DNA of 61,910 nt from Pandoraea sp. (lineage in GTDB: Bacteria > Pseudomonadota > Gammaproteobacteria > Burkholderiales > Burkholderiaceae), in NCBI GenBank assembly GCA_031291335.1, contig JARLJF010000196.1:1-61910 (forward strand). The letters are read 5' to 3'. The position numbers were made by a program, and so were the translations under genes. The stretch's first letter is position 1; the number at the start of each line of letters is the position of its first letter. Below are positions 34,354-43,764 of the stretch, piece after piece. The notes below the pieces were generated by a model. The model did not search any database and was not told where the DNA came from. It saw only the letters and a list, made by a program, of their open reading frames with translations.

Positions 34354-35688
34354 ATGCGCGGCGCGTTGCGGTATCGAGAGTCACGTCGTGGTTTGCCGCG
34401 TCATGGTTCGACGCGGCCCCGGGCAGGCATGCCCGGCACGATGCTGGCGATGGCATTGGGCATGGGAGCTTGCGAGGTGTCGCAGGCGCAGGTGCAAATC
34501 TATGGACACCTCACGCCGATGACCGACTGGGTCAGTGTGAGCGGGCAGCAGGTGCCGGCCTCGGCGCCGCGTCCGACGCAGGCGCCGGCGGGCGCTGTCA
34601 ATGCGCCGGCATCGAGCGGTGCGCGCATGCTGTCGAGCATTTCGTACTTCGGCATGCGTGGCAAGGAGGACCTCGGCGACGGGTATGCCGCAATCTGGCA
34701 GATCGAGACCCCGGTCTCGCTCGATGGCAAGTCGACCGGCTCCATCGGAGGACGCAATTCCAACGTGGGCCTGAGCGGACCGTTCGGGACCGCGTTTCTG
34801 GGCAACTGGGATACGCCGTATCAATGGTCGACGCTCTCGGTCGGCTCGCCGGTGCGCAATCCTTATACCGGCGATCTGAGCACCATCCTCAGCAATCCCG
34901 GCTTCAACGTACCGAACACGACGACGCAGTCGGGGCGCGTGGGTAATGCCGCCGACGCCACGTTCAACCGTCGTCAGGGCAACAGTCTCCAGTACTGGTC
35001 GCCGGACTGGGCCGGGTTTCACTTGCGGCTCTCGTACTCGCTCTCGCAGGGCGGCATGACGACACCGGCAGGCAGCATTTCGCCGCAAGTGTTCGGTGCC
35101 GGGATGGAGTATCTGAACGGTCCGCTGCGGGTGCGTTACGCGTACGAGATGCACAAGGACTACTTCGGACTGGCGTGGCTGGGGGCACCGTCGTCGGCCA
35201 ATCCGTCCAACGCCGGCTCGCGTGCCACTGGTTCGCGCGACGACGCGCACAAGGTGCTGATCGTCTTCACATATGCCCACACCAAGTGGGTGGCGGGATG
35301 GGATCGGCTGACCTACCGGACCGACGACGGCACCACCGGCAATCTGAACCATTACCGTCGCGACGCGTTTTACGCGATGGTCCAGCACTGGTTCGGCGGC
35401 GGACAGCACTCCGTCTGGCTCGGGGGAGGCTACGCGATGAACGGGGCATGCTCGCGCACGGGCGGCGCGGTGTGCAGCACCGACGGCCTTGGCGCCACGC
35501 AGCTCAACCTCGGCTATCGCTACGACTTCTCGCGTCGCACCGACGTCTATCTCGCCTACTACCAGGTCATCAACCGCGCCTGGGGCAGCTACGGCTTCTC
35601 GCCACGCCCGACCTTCGGCAATGGCGGCAACGCGCCGCCGGGCGCGCACTACCGAGGCATCGGCTTCGGCATCGAACACAGCTTCTAA
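34354..35688 (+). CDS. Outer-membrane porin, second copy in the island
   Basis: A 444-residue porin-family protein. The mature start is likely VQIYGHLTPMTDW, with a Phe-terminated C-end (GIEHSF). It contains a Pro/Ala-rich insertion after about residue 65 and the porin loop GNWDTPYQW. The start is uncertain: ATG 34354 gives a long basic n-region, whereas ATG 34429 gives a short signal (MPGTMLAMALGMGACEVSQA). No good ribosome site supports either. It is longer than the porin at 23923, and the two are clearly different porins. Confidence 0.85.
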   Translation: MRGALRYRESRRGLPRHGSTRPRAGMPGTMLAMALGMGACEVSQAQVQIYGHLTPMTDWVSVSGQQVPASAPRPTQAPAGAVNAPASSGARMLSSISYFGMRGKEDLGDGYAAIWQIETPVSLDGKSTGSIGGRNSNVGLSGPFGTAFLGNWDTPYQWSTLSVGSPVRNPYTGDLSTILSNPGFNVPNTTTQSGRVGNAADATFNRRQGNSLQYWSPDWAGFHLRLSYSLSQGGMTTPAGSISPQVFGAGMEYLNGPLRVRYAYEMHKDYFGLAWLGAPSSANPSNAGSRATGSRDDAHKVLIVFTYAHTKWVAGWDRLTYRTDDGTTGNLNHYRRDAFYAMVQHWFGGGQHSVWLGGGYAMNGACSRTGGAVCSTDGLGATQLNLGYRYDFSRRTDVYLAYYQVINRAWGSYGFSPRPTFGNGGNAPPGAHYRGIGFGIEHSF

Positions 35689-35718
35689 CCACGACCTTCC
35701 GAATTACAGGAGACGATC

Positions 35719-37128
35719 TTGAGTACCACACAACCGGGCTTCGACAGCATTGTCGAGCGAGAAAAGGGGCTGCATCGCGGCCTCACCAGCGGGCAATTGT
35801 CGATGATTGCCATTGGCGGTGCGATTGGCACGGGCCTCTTTCTGGGCAGTGCGTTCGCCATCGGCTTTGCCGGGCCGAGCGTGCTGCTGAGTTATGCCAT
35901 CGGCGGCGCGATCGCGCTGTTGCTGATGGGATGTCTAGCGGAGATGACGGTCGCGCACCCGACGTCGGGTTCGTTCGGCGCGTATGCCGAGCATTACATC
36001 GGGCCGCTGGCGGGGTTTCTGGTGCGCTACGGCTATTGGTCGTCGATTGTGTTTGCTGTCGGCACCGAGGTCACGGCCATCGCCGTCTACATGAAGTACT
36101 GGTTCCCGGCGGTGCCCGGCTGGTACTGGATCGTCGGCTTCTCGGCCGGGCTGATCGGCATCAACGCAGCCAGCGTCAAGGTGTTCGGGGCGGTCGAGTA
36201 CGCGTTCTCGATGCTCAAGATCGTGGCCATCGTCGTGTTCCTCATTCTCGGGGCGTACGTTGTCTTCCGCGCGCCCGACACCAGCGGCATCGGGTTGGCC
36301 AACTACACGTCGCATGGCGGATTCTTTCCCAAGGGCGCATGGGGCATGTGGGTGGCGGTGATCGTGTCGATCTTCAGCTATCTGAGCATCGAGATGATTG
36401 CGGTGGCGGCCGGAGAAGCACAGGACCCGCAACGGGCGATTACGAGCGCGTTCCGCGCGACGATGTTCCGTCTCGTGTTCTTCTACTTGCTGACACTCGC
36501 GCTGACGCTGGCTGTCGTGCCGTGGAACGCTGCCGGTGAAGACGGCAGTCCTTTCGTGAAGGTCATGGCCGCTACCCACATTCCGGGGGCCGCAGGCGTC
36601 ATCAATCTGGTGATTCTGGTCGCGGCGCTCTCCGCGATGAACAGCCAGCTCTACATCACCACGCGCATGATGTTCTCACTCTCGCGCGCCGGCTATGCGC
36701 CGCGCCGGTTCGGCGAGGTCAGCCGCAATGGCGTGCCGGTCGCGGCGCTCATGCTCTCGACCATCGGCATTGCGCTGGCCGTGGCGCTGAATGTGCTGGC
36801 GCCGCAGGCGTCGTTCACGCTGATGATGTCCGTTTCGATGTTCGGTGCGATGTTCACGTGGCTGATGATTTTCGTCACGCACTTGTACTTCCGCCGCGCG
36901 CACGATGCGAAGTCGCTGACGTTCCGCATGTGGGGCTATCCGTACGCGAGTCTGACGGGGGCGCTGCTCATGCTGGCAACGCTCGTCACGACCTACTTCA
37001 CGGACGAGTTCCGCATGACGTTGGTCTACGGCGTGCCTTTTGTCGTGGCGCTGTCGGTGATCTATGCCGTGTGGTATCGCCAACGGGCGGAAGTGCCGGC
37101 CGTGAAGGCGCAGGGGCAGGAGGGGTAA
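35719..37128 (+). CDS. APC-family amino-acid permease
   Basis: A 469-residue inner-membrane carrier with 12 predicted segments. The family signature GGAIGTGLFLGS lies in TM1. The start is TTG at 35719, with AGGAGACG 4-5 nt upstream; no ATG or GTG is better placed. It resembles the AAT branch (AroP, ProY, LysP-like), so the substrate is an amino acid or an amine. It closes the island, which suggests that an amino-acid moiety is released or co-used in the pathway. Confidence 0.9.
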   Translation: MSTTQPGFDSIVEREKGLHRGLTSGQLSMIAIGGAIGTGLFLGSAFAIGFAGPSVLLSYAIGGAIALLLMGCLAEMTVAHPTSGSFGAYAEHYIGPLAGFLVRYGYWSSIVFAVGTEVTAIAVYMKYWFPAVPGWYWIVGFSAGLIGINAASVKVFGAVEYAFSMLKIVAIVVFLILGAYVVFRAPDTSGIGLANYTSHGGFFPKGAWGMWVAVIVSIFSYLSIEMIAVAAGEAQDPQRAITSAFRATMFRLVFFYLLTLALTLAVVPWNAAGEDGSPFVKVMAATHIPGAAGVINLVILVAALSAMNSQLYITTRMMFSLSRAGYAPRRFGEVSRNGVPVAALMLSTIGIALAVALNVLAPQASFTLMMSVSMFGAMFTWLMIFVTHLYFRRAHDAKSLTFRMWGYPYASLTGALLMLATLVTTYFTDEFRMTLVYGVPFVVALSVIYAVWYRQRAEVPAVKAQGQEG

Positions 37129-37143
37129 GACGGGGAGACATCT

Positions 37144-37172
37144 GCCCGCGACGGCGCAATGCTGTCGCGGGC
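37144..37172. terminator. Hairpin between convergent permease and hypothetical gene
   Basis: GCCCGCGAC (37144-37152) pairs with GTCGCGGGC (37164-37172) around an 11-nt loop. It fills the 56-bp gap between the two stop codons and may end both transcripts. Confidence 0.55.
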
Positions 37173-37184
37173 GCGGCTACAGGA

Positions 37185-38840
37185 TCAGTTGCCGTTCAGG
37201 CGGGACGGATCGATTTCCAACTGCGTGCGCTTGCGGAGTTCGCCGAGGGTGGCATCCTCATCGTCGCTGGTATCGGTCGCCGCCGATTTGCCGGAGCTGG
37301 CCGCGTCGTTCTGCATCGCGGACTGGAGCAGTCTCATCAGATCGTTCGTGCCGGATTCCGAGAGAGGCGTCGTGACGTCGCTCACGAGCTTGCCCACTTC
37401 ATAACGCATGACCTGCATCGACTGGCTGGCGGCACGATGCGCCTGTGCGTGGGTGAGCAAGCCGTCGCGGTAGCCAACGTCGACATTGCGCGTCGCCGAG
37501 TCCTGCACCTTCACGTATTCGTAGTTCTGCGACTTCGGATCGGTTGTCAGATTGAGTGGCACGCCGGCCCAAATCGAGCGGTGATAGCTCGCGGTAAGCG
37601 TTGCCTGCGTCTGCTGTGCAATCGTGCGGTTGAGGGTGTCCTTGCCGCCGATCTGCGTGCTTTGCGAGATCTGATAATCGAAGGTGTCGATTTCCGAGGG
37701 ACGCATCGGGTTGGGCGCTTTCGTCGTCTGCGAAATCGATGCGCTGAAATCGGCCAGCCCGCTCAACACCGACATGTCGGCATTGTTCAACGTGATTCGC
37801 GGCAGTGCGGGGGCGGGCGGGTAGTGGCTGTTCAGCCCCGCGAAGGCGGCTTTGAACATGCCCATGAGGTCGGCGTTGCCATTGCCACGGGTCTGCGCCG
37901 TATCGAATCGGGTGAGCCACGCGTCGAGCGCGGCGGCCTGGGCCTTCGGGCTACCGATGGCCTGCAAATTCTTCAGATCGACGTTGACATCGAACGCGCC
38001 TGTGGCGCTGTCGACATGCATCGAGCGTTGCGTCGCATCGGCGTGATAGCTGATGGTCTGTGGCGTCGTACCGTTCGCGCCGAGCGTCGCCGACAGATCG
38101 ACAGACGTGAGCAGCGACGTGTCGAAACCGGTGAGTCCGCTGAAATCGACGGCAGGCGGCTGTTTCGCCAGACCGTTCACGGCACTCTGGAAAGCGTCGG
38201 TGAGCGTGCCGAGTTCGCCGCGTTCCGCGTCCGTGAGCGTGCCTTGCGTGACGGAGAACTCGGCGGACAGCCCGTCGTCGCTGCTGCCGAGACGCACGGT
38301 GACTTTCGCGCCGCTGGCGGTAGCGATCGTCAGCGCGAACTGGTTGTCGGCGCTCGATTGCAGATTCGCTTGCTGCACCGCAAGTTCGGCGTCCGTTGCA
38401 GGCTTGAGCGGGTCCGGACGAAGCACGCTCTGCGAGTACGAGGTTGCGCCGCCGGCGATGGCGGACATCAGTTTTGTCCCCAACTGGTCAAGACGGTTGC
38501 CAAGCGCAGAGGTCGTGACATTGCCCGACATGATGAGCGACAACGGGTCTGACGGCGCTCGCTGCCAGCGCAAGACGCCGCTATTGGCGGCCGGCGGGTC
38601 GTACGTCGGCCAATTGGCAACCGGGGGTGTCTGCGTGAGCGTGACTTGTGTCGACGTCGCGGCCGCTGGTGTGTTGGCCGTCGGTGCGTTCACGCTGCTG
38701 CCCGTGGCGGCACGCGCAGCCATGTTGCCGGTGGTCAGCGAGACGAGGTTCGAAGCAGCGTTAATGGACGTCATCGGGGGGCGTGTCGTCGGAACTGTCT
38801 TGGTAAGGCCCGGTAAGGAATGCGGGGCGATCAGTTCCAT
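37185..38840 (-). CDS. Unrecognised 551-residue protein
   Basis: I do not recognise this protein. It is rich in Ala, Ser, Thr and Asp, has no signal peptide and no membrane segment. The first 110 residues are low-complexity (Thr/Ala/Pro), and the rest looks alpha/beta with coiled potential. It ends in an acidic tail (TSDDEDATLGELRKRTQLEIDPS). The start at 38840 is chosen because GGGAG lies 6 nt upstream; an in-frame ATG 30 bp earlier lacks a site. Its bias recalls secreted or flagellar-associated proteins. It stands alone between a convergent permease and a divergent methyltransferase. Codon use looks like that of its neighbours. Confidence 0.75.
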   Translation of the reverse strand: MELIAPHSLPGLTKTVPTTRPPMTSINAASNLVSLTTGNMAARAATGSSVNAPTANTPAAATSTQVTLTQTPPVANWPTYDPPAANSGVLRWQRAPSDPLSLIMSGNVTTSALGNRLDQLGTKLMSAIAGGATSYSQSVLRPDPLKPATDAELAVQQANLQSSADNQFALTIATASGAKVTVRLGSSDDGLSAEFSVTQGTLTDAERGELGTLTDAFQSAVNGLAKQPPAVDFSGLTGFDTSLLTSVDLSATLGANGTTPQTISYHADATQRSMHVDSATGAFDVNVDLKNLQAIGSPKAQAAALDAWLTRFDTAQTRGNGNADLMGMFKAAFAGLNSHYPPAPALPRITLNNADMSVLSGLADFSASISQTTKAPNPMRPSEIDTFDYQISQSTQIGGKDTLNRTIAQQTQATLTASYHRSIWAGVPLNLTTDPKSQNYEYVKVQDSATRNVDVGYRDGLLTHAQAHRAASQSMQVMRYEVGKLVSDVTTPLSESGTNDLMRLLQSAMQNDAASSGKSAATDTSDDEDATLGELRKRTQLEIDPSRLNGN

Positions 38841-39001
38841 TAACGACTCCCGGACGCCAATATTTAGCATCGCCTGCCCATTTCTGCGGGGGAGGACCGG
38901 TATCCAGGCCGCCGAGCCTTACCGGATAAGGAAGCTTGCATCGTCTCGACGTCTCATGGCATGATGCAACATCAAAAGTTACGTACGAATGAGAGTCACT
39001 C

Positions 39002-39694
39002 ATGCAGCAAGACACGATAGCGATGTTCGACCAGCATGCGTCGACGTACGACCAGACGTGGCAAGCGCTGGCGCCATTGCGCGAGGCCCTGCAACTGGTG
39101 CTGGACAACGTTTTTGCACCGTTGCCGAACGACGCCAATGTGCTGTGCGTCGGGGCGGGCACGGGGGCGGAGATTCTGTATCTCGCCGAACGGCATCCCG
39201 GCTGGCGCTTCACCGCGGTCGAACCGTCGGGCCCGATGCTCGATGTCTTTCGCCGCAAGGCCGAGGCGCATGGCATTACGGGGCGTTGTGTCTTTCATCA
39301 GGGATATCTGGATTCGCTGCCGGACTCGGCGCCGTTCGACGCCGCGACGTCGATCCTCGTCTCCCAATGCGTCACCGATCCCGTGGCGCGGCGCGGATTC
39401 TTCCGAGGGATTGCGGAGCGTTTGCGCCCCGGTGGCTATCTCGCGAGCGCCGATCTGGCCTGCGAAATGACCTCGGACGCTGGTCTGCGGCTGCTCGACG
39501 TCTGGTTCGAGATGATGTCGGTGAGCCCCCAAGCGCGTGAGCGCGCGAAAGGCGTGTATGGTTCGCAGGTGGCGGTGGTGCCGCCCGAGGCCGTGAGCGA
39601 CCTCATTTGGGAGGGCGGTTTCGATGGACCGGTGCGCTTCTTCCAGAGCGGCCTGATTCATGCCTGGTTTGCGCGTCAGGCGCTCGATAGTTGA
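39002..39694 (+). CDS. Class I SAM-dependent methyltransferase
   Basis: A 230-residue soluble methyltransferase. The SAM-binding motif I is VLCVGAGTGAE (residues about 47-57), with acidic residue E near VEPSGPM and motif post-I. LRPGGYLA is motif III. The fold and length match the small-molecule methyltransferases (ubiE-like). The Rrf2 gene follows after 21 bp and probably regulates it. No clear ribosome site is visible before the ATG. Acceptor unknown. Confidence 0.88.
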   Translation: MQQDTIAMFDQHASTYDQTWQALAPLREALQLVLDNVFAPLPNDANVLCVGAGTGAEILYLAERHPGWRFTAVEPSGPMLDVFRRKAEAHGITGRCVFHQGYLDSLPDSAPFDAATSILVSQCVTDPVARRGFFRGIAERLRPGGYLASADLACEMTSDAGLRLLDVWFEMMSVSPQARERAKGVYGSQVAVVPPEAVSDLIWEGGFDGPVRFFQSGLIHAWFARQALDS

Positions 39695-39715
39695 CAGTTG
39701 ATAGTTGAGGTAGCG

Positions 39716-40159
39716 ATGAGAAGCGATAGCCGACTTTCCCGCATGTTGCACGTGCTGTTGCACATGGCGCGGCACGATGCCCCGTTCACCTCCGAGCAAC
39801 TCGCGCAGATGTTGCGCACCAACCCCGTGGTGGTCAGACGCACCATGGCCGGCCTGCGCGAGGCGGGCTATGTGCGCTCCGACAAGGGCCATGGTGGCGG
39901 CTGGTCCATCGCCTGCGACCTGCGCGACGTGACCTTGCTCGATATCCATCGCGCCGTGGGCGGTCCGCACATCTTCGCCATCGGGGTGGAGAGTGAGAAT
40001 CCGGAATGCGCCGTCGAGCGCGCGGTGAATGCTGCGCTCGACGGGGCGTTACGCGAAGCCGAATCTATCCTCATCGCACGCCTTGGGGCGATCTCGCTGG
40101 CCGATCTCGCACAGAATTTCGATGCGCTTTGCCGGCAGCACGAGTTGTCTCCCCACTGA
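39716..40159 (+). CDS. Rrf2-family transcriptional regulator
   Basis: A 147-residue winged-helix regulator (SRLSRMLHVLLHMARH, LAQMLRTNPVVVRRTMAGLREAGYV). The cluster of three cysteines that binds Fe-S in IscR/NsrR is absent; only isolated Cys residues remain. It is therefore more like the YwnA/cysteine-independent Rrf2 group, which often sense redox or alkylating agents. ATG 39716 has GAGG upstream. It lies 21 bp after the methyltransferase and its stop is directly followed by the end of the convergent thioredoxin gene. Confidence 0.88.
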   Translation: MRSDSRLSRMLHVLLHMARHDAPFTSEQLAQMLRTNPVVVRRTMAGLREAGYVRSDKGHGGGWSIACDLRDVTLLDIHRAVGGPHIFAIGVESENPECAVERAVNAALDGALREAESILIARLGAISLADLAQNFDALCRQHELSPH

Positions 40160-40687
40160 TCACTGCGAGGCCGAGAGTTGCGCCTTGATGGCGGCCTCGG
40201 TCTTGTCGTAATCGCCTTCACCGAAATGCGTGTAGACGATCTTGCCTGACTTGTCGACCAGATAGAACGCGGGCCAGTACAGGTTGTCGTAGGCCTTCCA
40301 GGTTGCGTAGCGGTTGTCCTGCGCGACCGGATAGGTAATGCCGAAGCGCCGGATGGCGTCGCGTACATTGCCCGTATCGCGCTCGAACGCATACTCCGGC
40401 GTATGCACGCCGACCACCACCAATCCCTGATCCTTGTACTTCTGGTACCACTGTTGCACATACGGCAGCGTGTGGATGCAATTGATGCACGAGTACGTCC
40501 AGAAATCGACCAGTACGACCTTGCCGCGCAGTTGCTGAAGCGTGAGCGGCGGGCTGTTCAGCCAGTTGTCCACGCCGGCGAATTCCGGTGCGGCAGCGCC
40601 GGTCGCCGAGCGGGCCTGCGACGGGGCACAGGCGGCAAGGCCGGTGAGGGTGAGGGCGACAAAGGCACTTCTGAGTAGCGTCAGCAT
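40160..40687 (-). CDS. Thioredoxin-like lipoprotein (TlpA/DipZ type)
   Basis: A 175-residue exported redoxin. The lipobox LAAC gives lipid anchor C20. The redox centre is C67-I-N-C70 in TYSCINCIHTLP, the DipZ/thiol-peroxide type sequence. The body holds the cis-Pro region (WPAFYLVDKSGKI). It is membrane-anchored in the periplasm and could reduce or repair proteins. AGGAG precedes the ATG. It lies tail-to-tail with the Rrf2 gene with no gap. Confidence 0.9.
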   Translation of the reverse strand: MLTLLRSAFVALTLTGLAACAPSQARSATGAAAPEFAGVDNWLNSPPLTLQQLRGKVVLVDFWTYSCINCIHTLPYVQQWYQKYKDQGLVVVGVHTPEYAFERDTGNVRDAIRRFGITYPVAQDNRYATWKAYDNLYWPAFYLVDKSGKIVYTHFGEGDYDKTEAAIKAQLSASQ

Positions 40688-40905
40688 GGCAGTTTTCTCC
40701 TGGGAGCCGGGCAACGGTTGCGAACGAGTCGGTAGTCGTATTTCACTGCCCGGGTGTATCTGTCATGTGTGCTCCAGCCCTCATTTCGGCAATGTCGTGT
40801 ATCCGGGTGGCCCCCGGATACACAGTGATACAAACGCGAGCGGCGATTGGTCTATAAAGCAGTCAGCGATCGCACCGCCGGTGCGGGCTCACTGAGGAGG
40901 CTGAG

Positions 40906-41277
40906 ATGTCGTCCGAATGGTTGCAAGGGTCCTGCCACTGCGGGACGGTTCGCTTTGAAGTCCAGACGCCGGTCGAGCCGGCCGCTCGCTGCAATTGCAG
41001 CCTGTGCCGCCGCAAGGGGGCACTGATGACGCCAGCGTTTCCCGAGGCCAATCTGCATATCCTGTCGGGCGCGGAAGCCATGACGTGCTACCAGTTCAAT
41101 ACCCGCGTTGCCCGTCACTACTTCTGCAAGCATTGCGGTATCTACACGTTTCACGCGTCGCGCACGTCGCCGGGCATGTGGCGCGCGAACATCGGGTGTC
41201 TGGAGCGTGTCGATCCCTACGCGCTGGACGCCTCGGTCGCCGACGGCCAGTCGCTTTCCGTGGTGGAGGATGCATGA
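40906..41277 (+). CDS. GFA-family zinc protein (glutathione-dependent formaldehyde-activating fold)
   Basis: A 123-residue protein with two zinc sites: C10-C12 plus C74-C77 and C29-C31-C34. These are the CHCG, CNCSLC and CKHCG motifs of the Gfa/CENP-V fold. Members bind glutathione adducts, but many have no proven activity. GAGGAGG precedes the ATG. No formaldehyde dehydrogenase is in the window. It is separated from the response regulator by 205 bp, so the genes may be independent. Confidence 0.9.
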   Translation: MSSEWLQGSCHCGTVRFEVQTPVEPAARCNCSLCRRKGALMTPAFPEANLHILSGAEAMTCYQFNTRVARHYFCKHCGIYTFHASRTSPGMWRANIGCLERVDPYALDASVADGQSLSVVEDA

Positions 41278-41482
41278 GACGTCTGCTTGGTCTGATCGCG
41301 TTTCTGGCTGGCGGCTTCAGCACGGAAGTCGTTCATCCGCTGCAATGCGATCTCGCGCCGGTCAGCCGCCGGTCGACGCCGACAACGGAGCGTTCGCGGC
41401 GCCGCACGAGCCCGGATTTGTCCGGCGATGGTCACACTGGCCGGGCCCGTCAGTCCCAATACACGTCGCTATAATCGTTCGC

Positions 41483-42223
41483 ATGGAAAAGATCGATCAT
41501 GTGCTGATCGTCGACGACGATCGCGGCATTCGGGAACTGCTGGCCGAATATCTCGAGAAGAACGGCATGCGCGTGAGCGTTGCCGCGAATGGACGCGAGA
41601 TGCGCACGGTGCTGGCCGACGGCGCCCCCGACCTCATCGTGCTCGATCTGATGCTGCCCGGCGAAGACGGCCTCGTGCTGTGCCGCGAGTTGCGTGCGGG
41701 CAAATTCAAGGCCGTGCCGGTGCTGATGCTCACTGCCCGCAGCGAAGAGACCGACCGCATCGTCGGGCTGGAGATGGGCGCGGACGATTACCTCGCCAAG
41801 CCGTTCGCGGTGCGTGAGCTGCTCGCGCGCATCAAGTCTGTCTTGCGCCGCACACGCATGCTGCCGCCCGGTATGCAAATTACCGAGACGGCCGAAATCC
41901 TTGGCTTCGGCGAATGGCAGCTCGATACGACGGCGCGACATCTGCTCGACACCGAAGGCACGCAGGTGGCGCTTAGCGGTGCGGAATACCGGTTGCTGCG
42001 CGTGCTGCTCGATCATCCGCAACGGGTGCTGACACGCGACCAGTTGCTCAACCTCACGCAGGGCCGGCAGGCCGACGCCTTCGACCGTTCCATCGATCTG
42101 CTCATCAGCCGGTTGCGACAGCGTTTGCGCGATGGTGCGCGTGAGCCTCGCTATATCAAGACGCTGCGCAACGAAGGCTATGTGTTTTGCGCGGCGGTCA
42201 CTGTGGTCGCTGCCCCCGAATGA
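41483..42223 (+). CDS. OmpR-family response regulator
   Basis: A 246-residue regulator. The receiver has D11-D13 and phospho-acceptor D55 (LIVLDLMLPG), plus the LAKPFAVREL lysine. A C-terminal winged helix follows (LSGAEYRLLRVLLDHPQRVLTRDQLL and IKTLRNEGYVF). ATG 41483 is chosen; the reading frame stays open upstream but without coding look. The stop overlaps the kinase ATG. It is one half of a standard OmpR/EnvZ-like system. Confidence 0.93.
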   Translation: MEKIDHVLIVDDDRGIRELLAEYLEKNGMRVSVAANGREMRTVLADGAPDLIVLDLMLPGEDGLVLCRELRAGKFKAVPVLMLTARSEETDRIVGLEMGADDYLAKPFAVRELLARIKSVLRRTRMLPPGMQITETAEILGFGEWQLDTTARHLLDTEGTQVALSGAEYRLLRVLLDHPQRVLTRDQLLNLTQGRQADAFDRSIDLLISRLRQRLRDGAREPRYIKTLRNEGYVFCAAVTVVAAPE

Positions 42224-43557
42224 CACCGTCTGCCACACCATCCCCGCTGCGTCGACCGTCCCGCTGGCACTGGCCGCGCTCGCTCTTTGCGCGGCTCGCC
42301 CTCATCCTGTTCGTTGGGCTGGCGCTCGCGCAGGCGCTGTCGTTCTGGCTCACGATGACCGAGCGCAATCGTGTGACGTCGAACATGATGAGTGTCTACA
42401 TCGAGAGCGAAGTCGCCAGCTCCGTGGCGTTGCTCGACCATCTGCCTTCCGCCGAGCGCGCGCAGTGGCTGCCGCGTCTGGCAAGGCGGAGTTACCGCTT
42501 CGAGCTGGGGGAGGGCGCACGTGGCGGCAAACCCGATGCAGGACTCGCTGCGCAGGTCGCCCGGGTGATCGAGGATGCCATCGGCGTGTCGTATCCGCTG
42601 ACGGTGAACAGCGTGCCGAACGATCCTGACCGGCTTCAGGTGCATTTGCGGCTCACGGATGGATCGCCGCTCACCATCGACGTCTTCCCGACACCGACGC
42701 TGCCGCTTTCGGGCTGGCTGCCGGCCGTGCTGGTATTGCAATTGCTGATGATCGCCGGATGCTGCTGGCTGGCAGTGCGCGTGGCGACGCGTCCTCTGAA
42801 TGCACTGGCAAACGCGGCCGACACGCTCGGCCCCGATCTGCGCGCGGAGCGTCTGAATGAGGACGGTCCTTCGGAAGTCGCCCGGGCGGCGCGCGCGTTC
42901 AATGCCATGCAGGACCGCATTGGCAGCTACATGACCGAGCGCATGCAGATTCTCGCGGCGATCTCGCACGACTTGCAGACGCCGATTACGCGCATGCGTC
43001 TGCGGGTCGACACGATGGACGACGAGACAGCCGCCGTGCGCTTGCAACAGGACCTGCGCGAGATGGAGTCGCTGGTCAAGGAGGGCGTGACCTATGCCCG
43101 CACGCTGCACGGCGCATCGGAAGCGCCGCGTAAGGTCGATCTCGACGCGTTGCTCGACAGTCTGGTGTGCGATTACGTTGACGCAGGGTCGCCCGTCACC
43201 CTCACAGGGCAAGTCGGGTACCCGATCGTGACGCGTCCGCAGGCATTGCGGCGCATCGTCGGCAATCTCGTCGACAACGCGCTCAAGTATGGCAGCGAAG
43301 CGCAGTTGGCCGTGATCGCGCGTACGGACGGTATCGACGTGGTGGTCAGTGACCGTGGGCCGGGGATACCGGATGACATGCTAGAGGCCGTCTTCGCACC
43401 GTTCGTGCGTCTGGAGACGTCGCGCAACCGCAATACCGGCGGCACCGGGCTTGGCCTCGCTATCGCCCGTCAACTCGCGCAGGCCATGGATGCCACGTTG
43501 TCGCTGCGCAATCGTGAGGGCGGCGGGTTGGAGGCGCGTCTTTCCCTCAAGGCGTGA
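42220..43557 (+). CDS. Membrane sensor histidine kinase (EnvZ type)
   Basis: A 445-residue kinase. TM1 lies at about 22-42 and TM2 at about 165-188, leaving a periplasmic loop of about 120 residues. A HAMP domain (VATRPLNALANAADTLG) comes next, then the H-box with H250 (AAISHDLQTPITRMRL) and the ATPase domain (NLVDNALKYG, SDRGPGIP, GGTGLGLAI). The start overlaps the regulator stop. The small exported-protein gene 207 bp downstream might be a target. Signal unknown. Confidence 0.93.
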   Translation: MTPSATPSPLRRPSRWHWPRSLFARLALILFVGLALAQALSFWLTMTERNRVTSNMMSVYIESEVASSVALLDHLPSAERAQWLPRLARRSYRFELGEGARGGKPDAGLAAQVARVIEDAIGVSYPLTVNSVPNDPDRLQVHLRLTDGSPLTIDVFPTPTLPLSGWLPAVLVLQLLMIAGCCWLAVRVATRPLNALANAADTLGPDLRAERLNEDGPSEVARAARAFNAMQDRIGSYMTERMQILAAISHDLQTPITRMRLRVDTMDDETAAVRLQQDLREMESLVKEGVTYARTLHGASEAPRKVDLDALLDSLVCDYVDAGSPVTLTGQVGYPIVTRPQALRRIVGNLVDNALKYGSEAQLAVIARTDGIDVVVSDRGPGIPDDMLEAVFAPFVRLETSRNRNTGGTGLGLAIARQLAQAMDATLSLRNREGGGLEARLSLKA

Positions 43558-43764
43558 GCAGGACGAATCGCGACTTTGTATCGCTGTTTGTCTGAGGATG
43601 CGCTGGTGACTTGTGATTGCACTCGAGGCCTGCGCGGACAAATGGCAGATACCTCTGAGGGGTCTAATGGATTGAACGGCGGAACGACAGGAATGCGAGG
43701 CAAATGCCTCCGCTGCTGCCAAACAATCCGCGCGTTACTTCCTCATACCCTTTGGAGTCCGACC

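Noticed and set aside
34381..35679. Long open frame antisense to the second porin
   Set aside because: It mirrors the porin codon by codon, has Arg/His/Val-rich composition without a domain, and the porin is clearly the real gene.
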